NCBI GenBank assembly: GCA_015832175.1
Contig: WJXW01000001.1
Location: 2,728,001-2,792,000, forward strand
Reading direction: 5' to 3'
DNA: 64,000 nt
From: Paraphaeosphaeria minitans
Taxonomy: Eukaryota > Ascomycota > Dothideomycetes > Pleosporales > Didymosphaeriaceae
The notes beneath the pieces are model-generated. The model searched no databases, was not told the origin of the DNA, and saw only the letters and a program-made list of their open reading frames with translations. Positions 1 to 11,533 of the stretch are shown here, in pieces; positions within the stretch are counted from its first letter, which is position 1; every line of letters starts with the position of its first letter. A program made the translations under genes and the position numbers.

Positions 1-1
1 G

Positions 2-1405
2 AAGAAGTTTGCAAGCACGATTGGAGACTCAGAGGATGAGTTTGGAGACCTCAGCGAGAGCGAAGGTCAATCTGACGCTGGTTCTGGTGTCGGAGAGGAG
101 ACACAAGTGCTGCTAAGAAACGTGTACAAGCCGATAAGCGGAGCCGACGTGGGACAAGAGACTCAAGCTATGCTCCTCGACATTGACCGGGTATGTGCGA
201 GCACACCGAGAAATGCCATGCGGATAGTGAGGGAAGAGTCGGAGGAGCTGGGAGAGCCAATTGACCGCTACGATGCTGAGGTCTCGCAGGAGCTTGGTCT
301 ACAACCTCCGTCTCATTCAGCATCTTCCAACACCAATGAGCAATTCCCAGAAGCCACTGAACTACCACCCCTACCTTTCCCCTCACCTACGCCGCGCGAG
401 CTTGCGGCCGCGAACGAAGAGCCCAGTGTGGTTACTGACAACCTTACTACGCCACCCACCGTACAGCAGCTCCAGTCCTCGCCACCAATCGAGGACTTCA
501 GGACACAGACGCCAACGCTGATGTTTGCCGACGATGAAACACCAGAAGAAGCAGAAGAGCCCGTTACCACTGTTGCATCGCAACCTTCGACACCTATCAA
601 GCAGCTCAGGTCATCACCAGTTGAGGACTTCAGAACCCAACCCATCATCCCTATGTTCGACGACGACGACCAACCGTCCGAAGACCTCGGAGACGTCCGC
701 ACGCCAGCCGCCCCGCGCCACCCCGACATCCAAGTTCTCCGCTCACCGCCAGCCCACCTGCACCCCGAGTCCTCGCACTCCAGCCAAGCAGAACAACAGC
801 TCCACTCCGAATACCAGACCTACTCCCAGTACCGCCGCCCCGCTGCCTTCCCCTCAAGCATGCACGTCGCCCACGATTCACACTACAGCTACCAGGCAAC
901 ACCACGGCCCCTTGCCAGGGACCATCCTACCCAGCTCCTCCCGCACACGCACTCCAGCCACGTCAGCCAAGCTACCACTGTGGACCCGACGCAGATCTCA
1001 CCGAAGACGACGCCACAGAAGCCCAAAGTGAAGAAAGAGCCCATGTTCACGCGCAGCGCGACGTGGACACCTCAGCGGCAGAGACACTGGCAGGACCGAA
1101 GCACGACCACGACGCCACGGACGCAGCAGCGCAATCGGAGTGCGACAACGACGCCAAAGTCGCTGCGGGCGAGGGACTTGCTGATGAACAGTCCTGACGC
1201 GAGTAGTCCGCCGCCGACGCTATTTATTCCCAGCAGTTTTCCGAGTCCGGCCAGGGTGATGATGGAGGGGTGGGACAGTCCTGTTGTGGAGAGGGGTGGG
1301 GATGTGGGCGAGAGCCAGTGGGGGGTAGGGAGCTTGGATGAGTTTAGCATTCCGGCGCCGCCGCCGGGGGAGTGGGTTGGGGACGATGAGGATGGGGAGT
1401 TGTAG
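2..1405 (+). CDS. Uncharacterised Ser/Thr/Pro-rich protein, C-terminal part
   Basis: The frame is open from the window edge, so the start lies upstream; 467 residues are visible to the TAG at 1403. I do not recognise the family. The visible N-terminal end is acidic (DSEDEFGDLSESE), and the rest is low-complexity, rich in Pro, Ser, Thr and Gln, with a basic TTTTPRTQQRNRSATTTPKS stretch. Three degenerate copies of a short module (QLxSSP..EDFRTQ....MF followed by acidic residues) lie at about nt 452-540, 587-672 and, weakly, 716-760. The composition suggests a disordered nuclear or regulatory tail, but that is inference. It ends tail-to-tail with the next gene, about 295 bp away. No intron is needed in the visible part. 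Confidence 0.6.
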   Translation, partial: KKFASTIGDSEDEFGDLSESEGQSDAGSGVGEETQVLLRNVYKPISGADVGQETQAMLLDIDRVCASTPRNAMRIVREESEELGEPIDRYDAEVSQELGLQPPSHSASSNTNEQFPEATELPPLPFPSPTPRELAAANEEPSVVTDNLTTPPTVQQLQSSPPIEDFRTQTPTLMFADDETPEEAEEPVTTVASQPSTPIKQLRSSPVEDFRTQPIIPMFDDDDQPSEDLGDVRTPAAPRHPDIQVLRSPPAHLHPESSHSSQAEQQLHSEYQTYSQYRRPAAFPSSMHVAHDSHYSYQATPRPLARDHPTQLLPHTHSSHVSQATTVDPTQISPKTTPQKPKVKKEPMFTRSATWTPQRQRHWQDRSTTTTPRTQQRNRSATTTPKSLRARDLLMNSPDASSPPPTLFIPSSFPSPARVMMEGWDSPVVERGGDVGESQWGVGSLDEFSIPAPPPGEWVGDDEDGEL

Positions 1406-1700
1406 TCCTGGAATTGGTAGGGAACAGGGACAATTTGCGATGATGGGGTATTCATTGCCTATATTGTAGGATGCAATGGCTAAGATATACTGTCGTCCCA
1501 AACACGAACACCATTACACTGCCCCCTTTAGCATATAGCGTGCGTAGATCCGAGTGCTGTGCGCTGATGCGAACGCGCGAAATGACGTACGAAAACTGTC
1601 AGCATCGAAAATGATGATAACGTGTATGTATTGTTTCTCGTGGCAGAACCTTGGGCCAGAAGACACATTTGAAATCATGGTCCGAAAGATAGGCTTGTAT

Positions 1701-3230
1701 CTACTCGAGTCCTGTCCCGATCCGAGCCCAGGTCATCTGCATATCGTCCACTAAAGTGAGAAAGTTGCTATCCTGTAGATGCTGGAAGATGAAGTTGTTG
1801 AGCTCGTTGACGCGTGATTGGTTCGGCTGCTGCGCATACGCGGCAAGCTCTTCGACGTGCTGCTCACTGTCACCCTTGTTCTCCGCGGGGCTGGAGTCGA
1901 GCATGTCCAGGTCCGATCCAGGAGGCGTTTCTAGAGCAGCTGTGGTCTCTATCGGGCTGTTGCTGTTGTTGTGCAAGATACCACGTGAATGCATCGTTGC
2001 GGTATTATAGCTGCTTGCAGGCCTCGGAGTATTTGGTGTTAAAACTGGAGCCGAGGTCATCATCTGTTGCATTGCAGTATAATTATTCTGCACGATCGCG
2101 GACTGAGGTCTCATTGGGTCTCTGGTATACAAGGCAGATCCTGATCCAGCATTTAGCTTGGCTGCTTGAGATGTGAGGGTCTTGCTGATGTATGTTGGCT
2201 TCCGGAGAGGTGGGAGCTCAGTGCTATGGCTGCTACCATCTTTCGAGTTGGGCCTCTTGGTACCAGCACGAGCTAATGCAGGCATGGCAGGTGGACCCAT
2301 AACGCCGCTGAGTGGCCGACTTCCCGGTCTGGTACTGTTGTTTCCGGTCGAGTCCGCTGTATCAAGTCTCTCAAAGGGCAGCTCGCGCCGAGGAGGGAGG
2401 TCGCTCGCGATAATCGAACAAGCGGTATCTGGACGAGCTGACAATGGCGAACGGATAGTCGACTCGTAAGGAGACATGGCTGCAGCAGAATCAGGTCTTC
2501 GAGAGCTAGCTGTAGAGGCCGAACTAAAGTACGACGCAGTCGATGGGCGCATTCCGGTTACTGTGTCGTTCACAATTGTAGGAGAAGGCACAGCGGTACC
2601 AGGTCGGCCAGTGATCTCCGAAAGTTGGGAAGGTGGGCACGATGGTCCACTGCGCGTGGGCGAAGCGGATCGAGCCTGTTGTGTTGGCGTGAACCAGAGA
2701 CCTAGCTCACGAACATGGTCATAGGCAGCATCGAAGTCTTGAGGTGATGCGAACTTGATCTGAATGCGACGGACCTGGAGGTCCCGTCAGACAAAACTCA
2801 GCACACATTCACGTTCCAAGGTCACCTTGTTGGCTTCGGGCACATTGTATCTAAACGCCAGAGACGGAGTGCTAGCCATGCCAGAGATGGGCAGTTGCGC
2901 CGCCTCGCTCGACACATCGATGCCTTGACGATGCAACACGTCCACGACGGGCTTTCCACGGTCGATCAAATCTTGAAGGGGTATATCATACTGGCACGCT
3001 CAATTAGCTTTCGTATAACCCACAATGTCAGAGACTGTGTTTCCGACATAGCTTACCAGCACTTGCGACGCTTGTAAGACCTTCATGATAACTGAGGGCT
3101 CCCTGCGCGAGCGAAACGTGTCAAACACAACCACAAGCGCGTTCGTCAGCTTCGTCCAGCCGTCTTTTGGTGCGGGCGCTCCTGCCACTACATCCTGCGT
3201 GTGTAGAGCTGCTAAATCGAAGGTGAGCAT
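1701..3230 (-). CDS. Possible Rec114/Rec7-like meiotic recombination protein
   Basis: Three exons reconstruct a 470-residue protein: 3230-3057, 2990-2826 and 2774-1701. The introns are 3056-2991 (GTAAGC..CCAG) and 2825-2775 (GTGACC..CTCCAG, with CTGAC upstream of the acceptor), both phase 0. The 2825-2775 intron removes an in-frame TGA. The N-terminal 150 residues are globular-looking, with a run joining NVPEANK to VRRIQIKF and then FDAAYDHV. A long Ser/Pro/Thr-rich middle follows. The C-terminus is a short helical block with FIFQHLQDSNFLTLVDDMQ. This plan of an N-terminal PH-like part, disordered middle and short helical C-terminus fits Rec114/Rec7, which acts with Mei4 in meiotic double-strand break formation. 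The identity is tentative because it rests on architecture and a few motifs. An upstream non-coding or coding exon cannot be excluded: a CTAAC and a CTCCAG lie just before the chosen ATG. It is divergent from RSC9. Confidence 0.45.
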
Positions 3231-3592
3231 GCTGGAGGTTAGTTGCCGAGTTAGTATGCGATCAAATAATGGTCCTCATCTGAGGATGATTCCTTGTCCC
3301 AGCACTTGAGGTGTGAGGTGTGAGGTGAAGGTTGTTGGGATGCAAGCAAGGAATGCGCGACCCGTGTTCGAACGGGAAGAAGCCAATCACGTGAGACATG
3401 GCCCGTGCACATTCGGGCGAGCAGCGCGGTGGGAACTTTGGAGCTGCATTCTGATGTTCATCACCATCGCGAACGCGCCGCGCGCAATCACCCGCGTACT
3501 TCCCACCCGAGCAATTGCGCATACAGACCCCATCGCTAACCATTAATGCCTCAGCGAGTCCAAGGTGCAAGCCCCTAGAAGGCGTGCCCTAC
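3231..3592. promoter_or_regulatory. Shared divergent promoter, Rec114-like / RSC9-like
   Basis: About 360 bp separate the two start codons, so both transcripts must start here or in each other's leader. The stretch includes a GAGGTGTGAGGTGTGAGGTG direct repeat near 3308-3328. I see no convincing TATA box and no tRNA-like fold, although a TTCGAAC string occurs near 3367. Confidence 0.4.
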
Positions 3593-6500
3593 ATGGCGCC
3601 CAAGGACAAACAGCCGCGCGAAGAATCAATCGAGCGCACTACTGAATATGAGGAGTTCCTGGACAAACTAGCAGAATATCACGAAAAACGAGGGTTCGTG
3701 CTCTGCTTGCGCATCGTTGCAGCGCGCAGCTGTGCTGACTGATGGGTAGAACTATCCTCGACCGCGAACCCAAGATCGGCAGCCGGCACATCAACCTGTT
3801 GCGCCTATACAAGCGCGTCAACTCAGAGGGCGGGTACGACAAGGTTTCAGACACCAAGGGCAATAAGCTTGCCTGGCGACGTCTGGCGGGCGAATTCCTC
3901 CCCGGCAGCGCGAACCTGACCACACAAGCGTTTCTGGTCAAGACAACATACTACAAGAACCTCGCGTACGCTACACAGTGTAGACTGCTGCGCGCGCACC
4001 TAACACCTGCCATAGTGCCTACGAGATATCCACTATCCACAAGCGCGAACCCCCACCCAAAGAGATCCTCGAAGACGTGTCTGCGAAAGGCGGCGACCTG
4101 TTGACCCGTACCACCGAGAACTACTTACGACCTGTCAGCCGGGAGACGGAGCAGCTGCGTGGCGACGAGTCTGAGGATTCGGAAGGCGACGGCGAGTCAA
4201 AGACCCCGCGCGATAACAAAATGGACGTGGATGACCCCGGAAGTCTGGGGCGACGTTGTATGTGACCCTTTCAACGAGGAAGACTTCCACTAACTGTGCT
4301 CTAGCTCTGCGTCATGCCCCGCCGCAGCGAGTCCTCTTCCAGCCAGAGGTCTCGCGACGAGAGACCCGCCAATCTACCGGTCATCTAAACTCGCCTCAAC
4401 CCAATGGTGTCTACGGAACCAACGGAGCTGCCATGACGATCGCCAACTACGAGCCGCGGACCAACGCACCTTCTAACATGAAGCCCGTGAACACGCCGTC
4501 GAACAATCCAGAATACTTCAATCAGCTGAAGAGGAAATACATAGTCAACAGGAAGAACAGGCCTGTGCCGCTCAAAGGCATGATGCTCCCCGGCACAGGT
4601 TTCCCCGGTCCCAACATATATATTCGGGCTTTGCATGCGCTACGATCAAAGGAGCCCGAGGAGGAGGCTTATGCCCTGCACCACCTGGTCAAAATCTCGC
4701 ACGAGCGCGGCGACAAGTATAGGTTCGACCAATTCCCTGGCCTAGCTGAGGCACTCATCGAAAAGATCATACAAGCCGCGTCTTTGTACTTCGATGTGCA
4801 TTGGGAGATTTCGTATGTCGAGGAAGAGTTTGATCAACCAAATGTCCTGAACGGCCTCAGCGGGACGAAGGATCTCTTACGGCGTATCCAGTCGCTGGAG
4901 ACCTTGGATAGGCAAGACGACCTTTTTCCAGATGACGATGCTAAATCTCTCAACATGATCAACGAAGCAGCTCTCATCTTACGGAACATGGTCATGCTGC
5001 AGGAGAATGCTTTCCTTGTTTCAACGATACCGTTGACAAAAGATTTGCTTGTGATATTGTTGAATCTTCCAAACCATCCAACAACGAACGAATTGCAGCA
5101 TTATGCACTAGAAGTCTTGGAGCAGACAACAAAGTTCTGGTACATGGAGCCCGAAAGCCCCTTGTACCGATCCTTGCTCGCTCAGGTTGACTGTGATGAT
5201 CGCGGAAAGATCATAACATCACTAAGAGCACTAGGCCGGATTGCGATGAACCTCGAAGCTACTAACAAGCTCACTGGTGCCCCCACCAAAATCCTCAAGT
5301 CCATTTGTGACTGGCTACTCGTCGAAGATGAGGAGCTGCGAATCGCCTGTCTGGATTACCTTTACATTTTCACTGGTTTTGTGGACAATGTCCAAATACT
5401 GGTCGACGAAATAGACGTCGAAGTGCTTGTGAGCCAGCTGGTCCGACTGCTTCAATTCGGTGCTCAAGCCTTTGAGGAGCGCCGAAATAGTCCGAAGACT
5501 TCGAAGTCTACTTCGCATGCGGATGACGCACCCAAGCTTTCTGCTGCCATAATAGAACATCTTGTCACCCTTGACGAGCCCGAACGCAGTTCGCAGTGGC
5601 TACGAACGTGCTACGAGGAAGACCCAACAGGCGAGATCACCCAGATACAGCTGTGGACTGCCTACAACGCGGCCTTCTCAGACATGATGACGAACAACGC
5701 GTCGTACAAACAGCTCATGCCGGCAAAAGACTTCATCACAAATGTGTCTACAACATTTGTGGGAGCGCAGGCTCAGGTGATCACGACCACCAGCCCGCCC
5801 AAATATACGATCAAGGGTATCCGCCCGCGGTCAGTTCCGGTCGACCCCGTGACTAAGAAACCGTATCTTCGCTGCTGCTGGCATCCACCGAGCCTGCTCA
5901 ATGGCATTTCCGACAGCAAGCACTCGTCCGCCAAAATCGAATGCGGTGAGTTTGCATCTGGCGTCAAAGCCATGTGGGAACATGTAGTGTCTTCCCATCT
6001 CAAAGTGCCGCGGGACGAGACCGGAAAATGGCTGTTGGAGCAAAAGCCTGACATCGACATGGAGAATGGCGATGCAATCAGCACATCCAAGCCGCCCAAA
6101 TACTTCTGCCATTGGGGTGGATGCACGCATTTCGACTCAGCCGGCACAGAGTCTGCGTACGAAGCTGGCCAGCACATCAAGACACACCTTCCTGATACTA
6201 GCCTTCTACACACCGTCCACGCGAAGCATAATCGTACACCGTCGAACTCTACACCACTCACTTCGTCTGCACAAGTCCGCCATGAGAACTTCCAGCCCCA
6301 GTTCAGCCAGCCTGTGGGCCTGGGCAGCTTGGGCATGGGAGCACGACACAACGACAAGCATGGGTACGGCGACCGGCCTGTCCCAACAGCCCAAATGCCT
6401 GCTCAAACCCCTGCGCCCAATTTCAGGTACTACAACACAGTGACCGATGAGACCGGTGATGCTGCTGGTCTGCCACTATCATCCATCCTTGTGCTTCGAA

Positions 6501-6856
6501 ACCTCGCGCGCCAACTTAGAAAGCTTCCACCACCCTCTTCTATAATTGAAATCCCGGATTCGCCTGTACACAAACGCACGCTTAGTGAATCTAGTCCGGA
6601 TTATCGACGAAACACTAGCGGAAAGAAGCCAAGGTTGAGCGACGCCACCCGAGAGAACAGAGATCGAGACATGTTGCGGGACGAGCAGGACGAGCAGGAA
6701 GCGAAATCTGCAGGCTGGGTCCCAAGGGTATTCACGCCCATGAAAGAACAACTTGGATTTGTAATGGCGCACAACTTGACGCTTAGAAACTACATGGGGC
6801 CGCTGTTCAGGGCGATTGCTGAAGGCGAGGCGAAACAGGTCCTTAGTCATGCTTAA
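3593..6856 (+). CDS. rsc9: RSC9-like ARID/RFX subunit of the RSC chromatin remodeller
   Basis: Four exons give 1036 residues: 3593-3693, 3750-3965, 4016-4257 and 4305-6856. Introns are 56, 50 and 47 bp with GT..AG ends. The start ATG at 3593 opens MAPKDKQ. An ARID-type DNA-binding domain spans roughly residues 15-110; it includes EYEEFLDKLAEYHEKRG, the INLLRLYKRVNSEGGYDKV core and the YYKNLAAYE end that only appears after splicing. A long helical, armadillo-like middle follows. An RFX-type winged-helix segment containing WTAYNAAFSDMM and FITNVSTTFVGA lies near residues 610-690. Two Cys/His zinc-finger-like segments (CCWHPPS; FCHWGGCTHF..H..TH) lie near 705-815. RSC9 is a subunit of the ATP-dependent RSC complex, which repositions nucleosomes in the nucleus. 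The family assignment is strong; the zinc fingers are read directly from the sequence. Confidence 0.9.
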
Positions 6857-7391
6857 GGCATGATACGAGTATGGTGGCGTTACGGGCCGTTAATTCCCAT
6901 GGAGCGGCATTTGTTGGATTGGCGTTGATCTCAGTGTGGGCAGCGCGGTGTGGTGGATTTTCTTTTGCTTTGCGCCTGGCGTCCAGAACCGACTTGGTTG
7001 CAAAGATCTGCGACTGTAGGTATCGAGACTTGTCCACTCTCTGATAGATTAGCATCCAAAATTAGTCGATGCCAAAACGTCTGTCTTTGGTGACTCTTCC
7101 CGTGTTTTAGCAGTTTGTAACGACGTCGTTGCTCAGTACGGTACTTGTTCTGAAACCCTACCGATACAGAGATCGCATGCAGCACTGAAAGCCCATAAGC
7201 CCATAAGCCCATAAACCCATAAACCCAGGAATACTCCACAGAATGAAGCCGGCTTCTCTCCAAGTAGACGTAGGCCATTCCCGCTGACTAACGCCCCTCG
7301 CATGATTTTGCCCCTCCTTTGCGCGCAGCCAAAAAGTTTCGACCCCGCCAAACACATTTCCACATTTCCACATCACGCACTTGCACAGACA
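6857..7391. other. Intergenic spacer upstream of DPH2
   Basis: 535 bp between tandem genes. It should hold the RSC9 3' end and the DPH2 promoter and leader. A short minus-strand open frame at 6843-7055 has no recognisable features. The only structure seen is the octamer repeat listed separately. Confidence 0.5.
7189..7227 (+). repeat. Tandem octamer AAGCCCAT, about 4.9 copies
   Basis: Three perfect AAGCCCAT units are followed by one AAACCCAT and a partial AAACCCA, about 165 bp before the DPH2 ATG. It could be a promoter microsatellite or part of the 5' leader. Confidence 0.85.
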
Positions 7392-9158
7392 ATGGCCTCG
7401 CTCGCCCCCGAAACAGCACCTGTGTTGTCCACGCCTGACACGCACATCTTCGAAGACCCTACGCCTGCGGTCGATACCTCGAGTCTCCCAAAACTGAGCA
7501 GTGAGCAGGTCGCGGTCACGTACGATATTGAGCGGACGGTGAAGGAAATCAAGGAGGGGAGATGGAAGAGGATTGCGCTGCAGTTTCCGGATCGGATGTT
7601 GGTGGATGCGCCGAGGGTTTATGAGGGACTGGCGAAGGGATTGATGGATGCGCGTGGAAAGAACAGAGAGCGCACGGATGAGGCCGGTGTCGATGCGAGT
7701 GCCAGTGCCAGTGCCACGGCTGTGGACAGTCATGTTGCAGAGAAGATGGAGAGGGTGGGCATAGACGGGGAGAAGAGAGAAGAGGAGGAGGAAAGATTGT
7801 TCATCCTGGCAGACACGTCGTACGGTGCATGCTGCGTTGACGAGGTTGCGGCGGAACACGTCGATGCCGATGTCGTCGTGCACTACGGTCGCTCCTGCCT
7901 GTCGCCGCCCTCAAGATTACCCGTAATATACGTGTTTACGGAGCGGGAATTGGATCTCGAGCCCGTCATATCGACCTTCAAGCAGACATACCCAGAAAAG
8001 GACACAAAGCTTATCCTCATGGCCGACATCCCGTACTCACACCACATCCCGACGCTCCACGCCCGCCTCCGCTCCGACGGCTACACGCACCTCTTCGCGA
8101 CCGAAGTCTTACACAACCCAAGCAGTGTGCTGCCAAACCGGACCATTCCAGCAGAAGCAGAGACTTCAAAGGACGCACTCAAAGACTACGCCCTCTTCCA
8201 CATCTCGGACCCCCCGCCCTCCCTCCTCCTCACCCTCTCCTCCCGCGTCGCATCAACCCATATCTTCCCCACCGACACACCCGCACCCTCCGCAACCCTC
8301 GCCTCGACCTCCCTCGCCCTGCGCCGCCGCTACGCCCTCCTGACCTCCCTCTCCTCCGCGTCCGTCTTCGGCATCCTCATCAACACCCTCAGCGTCAAAA
8401 ACTACATGCACATCCTGGCCCACGTGCAGGCGCAGATCGCAGCGGTAGGCAAGAAAGCCTACACATTTGTCGTGGGCAAGGTCAACGCCGCGAAAGTGGC
8501 GAACTTCAGCGAAGTTGGCGGCTGGGTCGTCATCGGGTGCTGGGAGAGCAGTCTGATCGAGAGCAAGGAGTTCTGGCGGCCGCTGATCACGCCGTTTGAG
8601 CTGGGGATCGCGCTGCAGAGCGATGATAGCAGGGTGTGGACGGGGCAGTGGGATGCGGATTTTCAGAATGTGTTGGAGGAGGAGAGCAGGTCGAAGGGGG
8701 GCGATGGCGGTATTCAAGCGGGGACTGGGGTGGGTGAGGAGGTGACGAACGGTGATGAGGGTGCAGATGGGGAGTACGATTCTGAGGAAGAATCTGCGCC
8801 GCCCGAGTTCGATCTCAGAACCGGGCGCTACGTGTCGCACTCACGGCCGATGCGCACTACAGCCCCAAAGATCAATGGCCAGTCTAACTCCCAGCTGCAG
8901 GATGGGAACGGTGGGAAGGCGGCACCCACTAGCAGCGCATTGACGAAGCGCGCGAAAGGCGACTTGGCACAAATCGGCGGCGTGGTATCACCCGGCGCAG
9001 AGTTCCTACGTGAGAAGCGGACATGGCAGGGCCTGGGCAGCGACTACAGAGAAGAAGAAGGAGAAAAAGGTGTGCGCGGGAACGCGGCGAAGATGGAGGA
9101 GGGGAGGAGTGGGATCGCAAGAGGGTATGTCGTTGGGGACGAGGAGAGGATTCATTGA
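7392..9158 (+). CDS. dph2: Diphthamide biosynthesis protein 2 (DPH2)
   Basis: A single-exon gene of 588 residues. DPH2 partners DPH1 in the radical-SAM-type [4Fe-4S] complex that transfers the 3-amino-3-carboxypropyl group from S-adenosylmethionine to a histidine of elongation factor 2, the first step of diphthamide synthesis in the cytosol. Diagnostic stretches are IALQFPDRMLVDAP, ADTSYGACCVDEVAAEHVDA, VVVHYGRSCLSPPSRLPVIY and a C-terminal FSEVGGWVVIGCWESSLIES. The VDEVAAEHV and YGRSCLSP wording fits DPH2 rather than DPH1. The ATG at 7392 has a good context (acaATGG); the frame also runs upstream, but those residues look untranslated. An acidic or low-complexity insert (Ala/Ser/Val repeats) interrupts the N-terminal third, and the C-terminal tail is acidic. 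It is convergent with the dehydrogenase downstream. Confidence 0.95.
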   Translation: MASLAPETAPVLSTPDTHIFEDPTPAVDTSSLPKLSSEQVAVTYDIERTVKEIKEGRWKRIALQFPDRMLVDAPRVYEGLAKGLMDARGKNRERTDEAGVDASASASATAVDSHVAEKMERVGIDGEKREEEEERLFILADTSYGACCVDEVAAEHVDADVVVHYGRSCLSPPSRLPVIYVFTERELDLEPVISTFKQTYPEKDTKLILMADIPYSHHIPTLHARLRSDGYTHLFATEVLHNPSSVLPNRTIPAEAETSKDALKDYALFHISDPPPSLLLTLSSRVASTHIFPTDTPAPSATLASTSLALRRRYALLTSLSSASVFGILINTLSVKNYMHILAHVQAQIAAVGKKAYTFVVGKVNAAKVANFSEVGGWVVIGCWESSLIESKEFWRPLITPFELGIALQSDDSRVWTGQWDADFQNVLEEESRSKGGDGGIQAGTGVGEEVTNGDEGADGEYDSEEESAPPEFDLRTGRYVSHSRPMRTTAPKINGQSNSQLQDGNGGKAAPTSSALTKRAKGDLAQIGGVVSPGAEFLREKRTWQGLGSDYREEEGEKGVRGNAAKMEEGRSGIARGYVVGDEERIH

Positions 9159-9614
9159 TGTGAGATAGATAAATTCATAGTAAGAAAATGAACCCCCCGC
9201 TGTGCTCCAATTGAGCTGAACATGCTCTTTTTCCATACTCCGCAAGCCACTCTAGACGCCACCTTAACACTGCACACCGCTCACGCTGCTTCTCGCTCGT
9301 TCGCGTCCCCATCTCCAGGAATGGCCAGGACCTACTCGTGTGGGCGTTCAGGCTTGGTGTGCGAGCCGGTGGGGACAGCTGCCCGTAGACCAGCTGTCCG
9401 CATCTAAGCAGGGCCGACTTGATTTTTGGTATAGCTCGGTGTCGACACTTTCTTCTTGACTTGTGGGCGAGCGGACACGCTAGGTATAGTTACTAGCAAG
9501 CCGCGAGTGATACTCAACAGCTGATCTATGTTTCGCAGGCCCTCTATATGCAACCAACACCCAGTGAATGCCCGATTCAAATCCCAGGCATCAAGCCATG
9601 TCTTCGACTCGTGT
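9159..9614. other. Convergent intergenic spacer
   Basis: 456 bp between the stop codons of DPH2 and the dehydrogenase. I see nothing coding. It must contain both 3' untranslated ends. Confidence 0.5.
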
Positions 9615-10621
9615 CTAGAAAACCATCGCACCACCATCAACGATAATATCAGTCCCATTAACATACCGTCCCGCCTCACTGACCAGCATGATCAACGGCC
9701 CCGTCAACTCCCACGGATGCCCCATCCGCCCAAACGGATTCCTACTATTCCACGTGTCCCTCGCCCTCTTCAGCCCATCCCCCTCGTTCAGTATCGTATC
9801 CATATACCCGGGGCTCAACGAATTCACGCGAATCCCCAACTCGCTCCACTCCGCCGCCAGACTCTTCGTCAGGCTCAGGATCGCCGTCTTGGACGCGTTG
9901 TACGCGGCCTGCGGTTGCGGGTAGTTGGTGTGGTGCGCGGAGATGCTCGCAGTGAACACGACGCTGCCTCCCGTGCCCTGCGTCCTGACCTGCCGCGCGA
10001 AGGCCTGCGCGCAGAGAAAGCTGCCCGTGAGGTTGATGTCGGTGGTGCGGCGCCACTCGTCGGCAGCCATGTCGATGGCGTGCGTGCAGCCGACTACGCC
10101 CGCGAAGCAACCCAGGATGTCGACGCTCCCGAGGAGTTTGACGGTGTCGGCAAGCGCGGACGCGATCTGTGCTTCGTCGCGCACGTCGACGGCTTCGGTG
10201 ATGATCTTGACGTGTGGGAATTTCTTGTGCAGGGCGGTGATGGCGGGGAGAGATTGGTCGGGGTTGAGGTCCCACAAGGCGAGGCCTGAGACGCCGTGTT
10301 CGAGGAGGGCTGCCACGGCTTCAAGGGCGAGGGTGCCGGCGCCGCCGGTGACTGGTCGTGTTAGCTTTTACCTTGTTTGAGTCGTGGGAGAGAGAGAGAA
10401 GGTGCTGAGCTGAGCTTGGGGTGTCCTTCAAGATTAGGTTGGACGAGAGACATACCGATTGCGTTGCCTTTCACCGAGAACCTATGTTGCGCTCTCTGCG
10501 CCGTATTCAATCCATCTGGCGGTAGTCTCGGCGCAGTAAGAGGGCTGTCTGCAGTCGAGAGCTGCATCTCTGGCAACTGTCTCGTAGTGAGGGCATATCT
10601 GCCGTCGGCGGTGTCCGGCAT
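9615..10621 (-). CDS. Short-chain dehydrogenase/reductase (SDR)
   Basis: Two exons, 10621-10456 and 10351-9615, joined over a 104 bp intron (GTATGT..ACCAG, with GCTAAC before the acceptor), give 300 residues. The join restores the Rossmann nucleotide-binding motif: VKGNAI in exon 1 runs into VTGGAGTLALE in exon 2. Other SDR marks are LWDLN at the end of the second strand, VDVRDEAQI, CFAGVVG in place of the usual NNAG, the catalytic Ser in TASIS, the YNASK active-site Tyr/Lys pair, and SPGYMDT. The C-terminus NGTDIIVDGGAMVF is typical of classical SDRs. It resembles the sorbitol/xylulose reductase-like branch, but the substrate cannot be read from sequence. An N-terminal extension of about 55 residues precedes the Rossmann fold and shows no clear targeting signal. 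Confidence 0.9.
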
Positions 10622-11533
10622 GGTTAATCAGAACTAGCTGCAGCTCCGGAAAGGTGGGTGATTACGAAGAGTCTGGGAGAAAATGTGGAAATTCATTTTC
10701 TGTGAGATTGAGTCGAAGGACTTATAAGTAACAGCTGCTGCTCCGAGGTTGACTGACCCCGCCCCCACCACACGTAGCGCGTGTGCTGCAGAAGGAAGGT
10801 GTGCCGAGCGGGTCGCGACAACTCTCATAGGTCCGGTCCGTCCGGACGGGGTGACCCCATCAGTGCACAGCGCTCCGACCGTTCACAGTTGCCGGCATGA
10901 CGAAACCATCATTTGACACAGCACTTGGCCTGGTTCCTTCATGCCCTCGAAACTGGACCAAGAGTAAAAAGGGCGGCGCAATTCGCGTTCTGTTCTGGCA
11001 GGGCTCTTCCAGCTGTACCTAACTATAACCCCAGCACCATCACGACTGCGAATTCACAACTACTTGAAATATAACGATCTGTATTTATCTGTCCTCAACT
11101 ACCCGTACCCTGCCGTGCCTACGAGCAGTGATGCAAACCCCATACCATTGTCGCCCGCTCCTTACCCCAACCCGGCGTGTCTATAAACAGCGAGCACCCA
11201 ATTATCTCTTCAGGTATCGGCCATGACTCCTAGTTCCGCAAGACAAGAAAACGCCGTCAACGAAACTAGCGCCGTTCGAAAATACCATATACGCAATTTG
11301 AAAACATGGCAAACAGATGCAGCAAAGACATCCGTACAAGTCGCTCGATCACGATGGTGCGTATAGAACAAAAGCCTCATCTCAGCGAAACAGGAACGAG
11401 AACGAGGGACAATAGGGGAAGGGAAAGTAAATTCCGACTGGCCGCGCAACGTCAACGTGCCCACCAGTTCAGACACGAAACGATCCATGTGATATGATCT
11501 TTGGACGATTTGTGCATGATGGAACAGAACAGG
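10622..11533. other. Spacer between dehydrogenase promoter and ATG13 3' end
   Basis: 912 bp between tandem minus-strand genes. The part next to 10622 is the dehydrogenase promoter. The part next to 11533 is the 3' end of ATG13. No convincing coding frame was found. Confidence 0.5.

Noticed and set aside
3300..3400. tRNA-like TTCGAAC string
   Set aside because: The supposed T-arm has an 8-base loop, and no acceptor, D or anticodon arms can be drawn around it.
6843..7055. 70-codon minus-strand frame overlapping the RSC9 end
   Set aside because: No recognisable motif and partly antisense to RSC9 coding sequence; likely chance.
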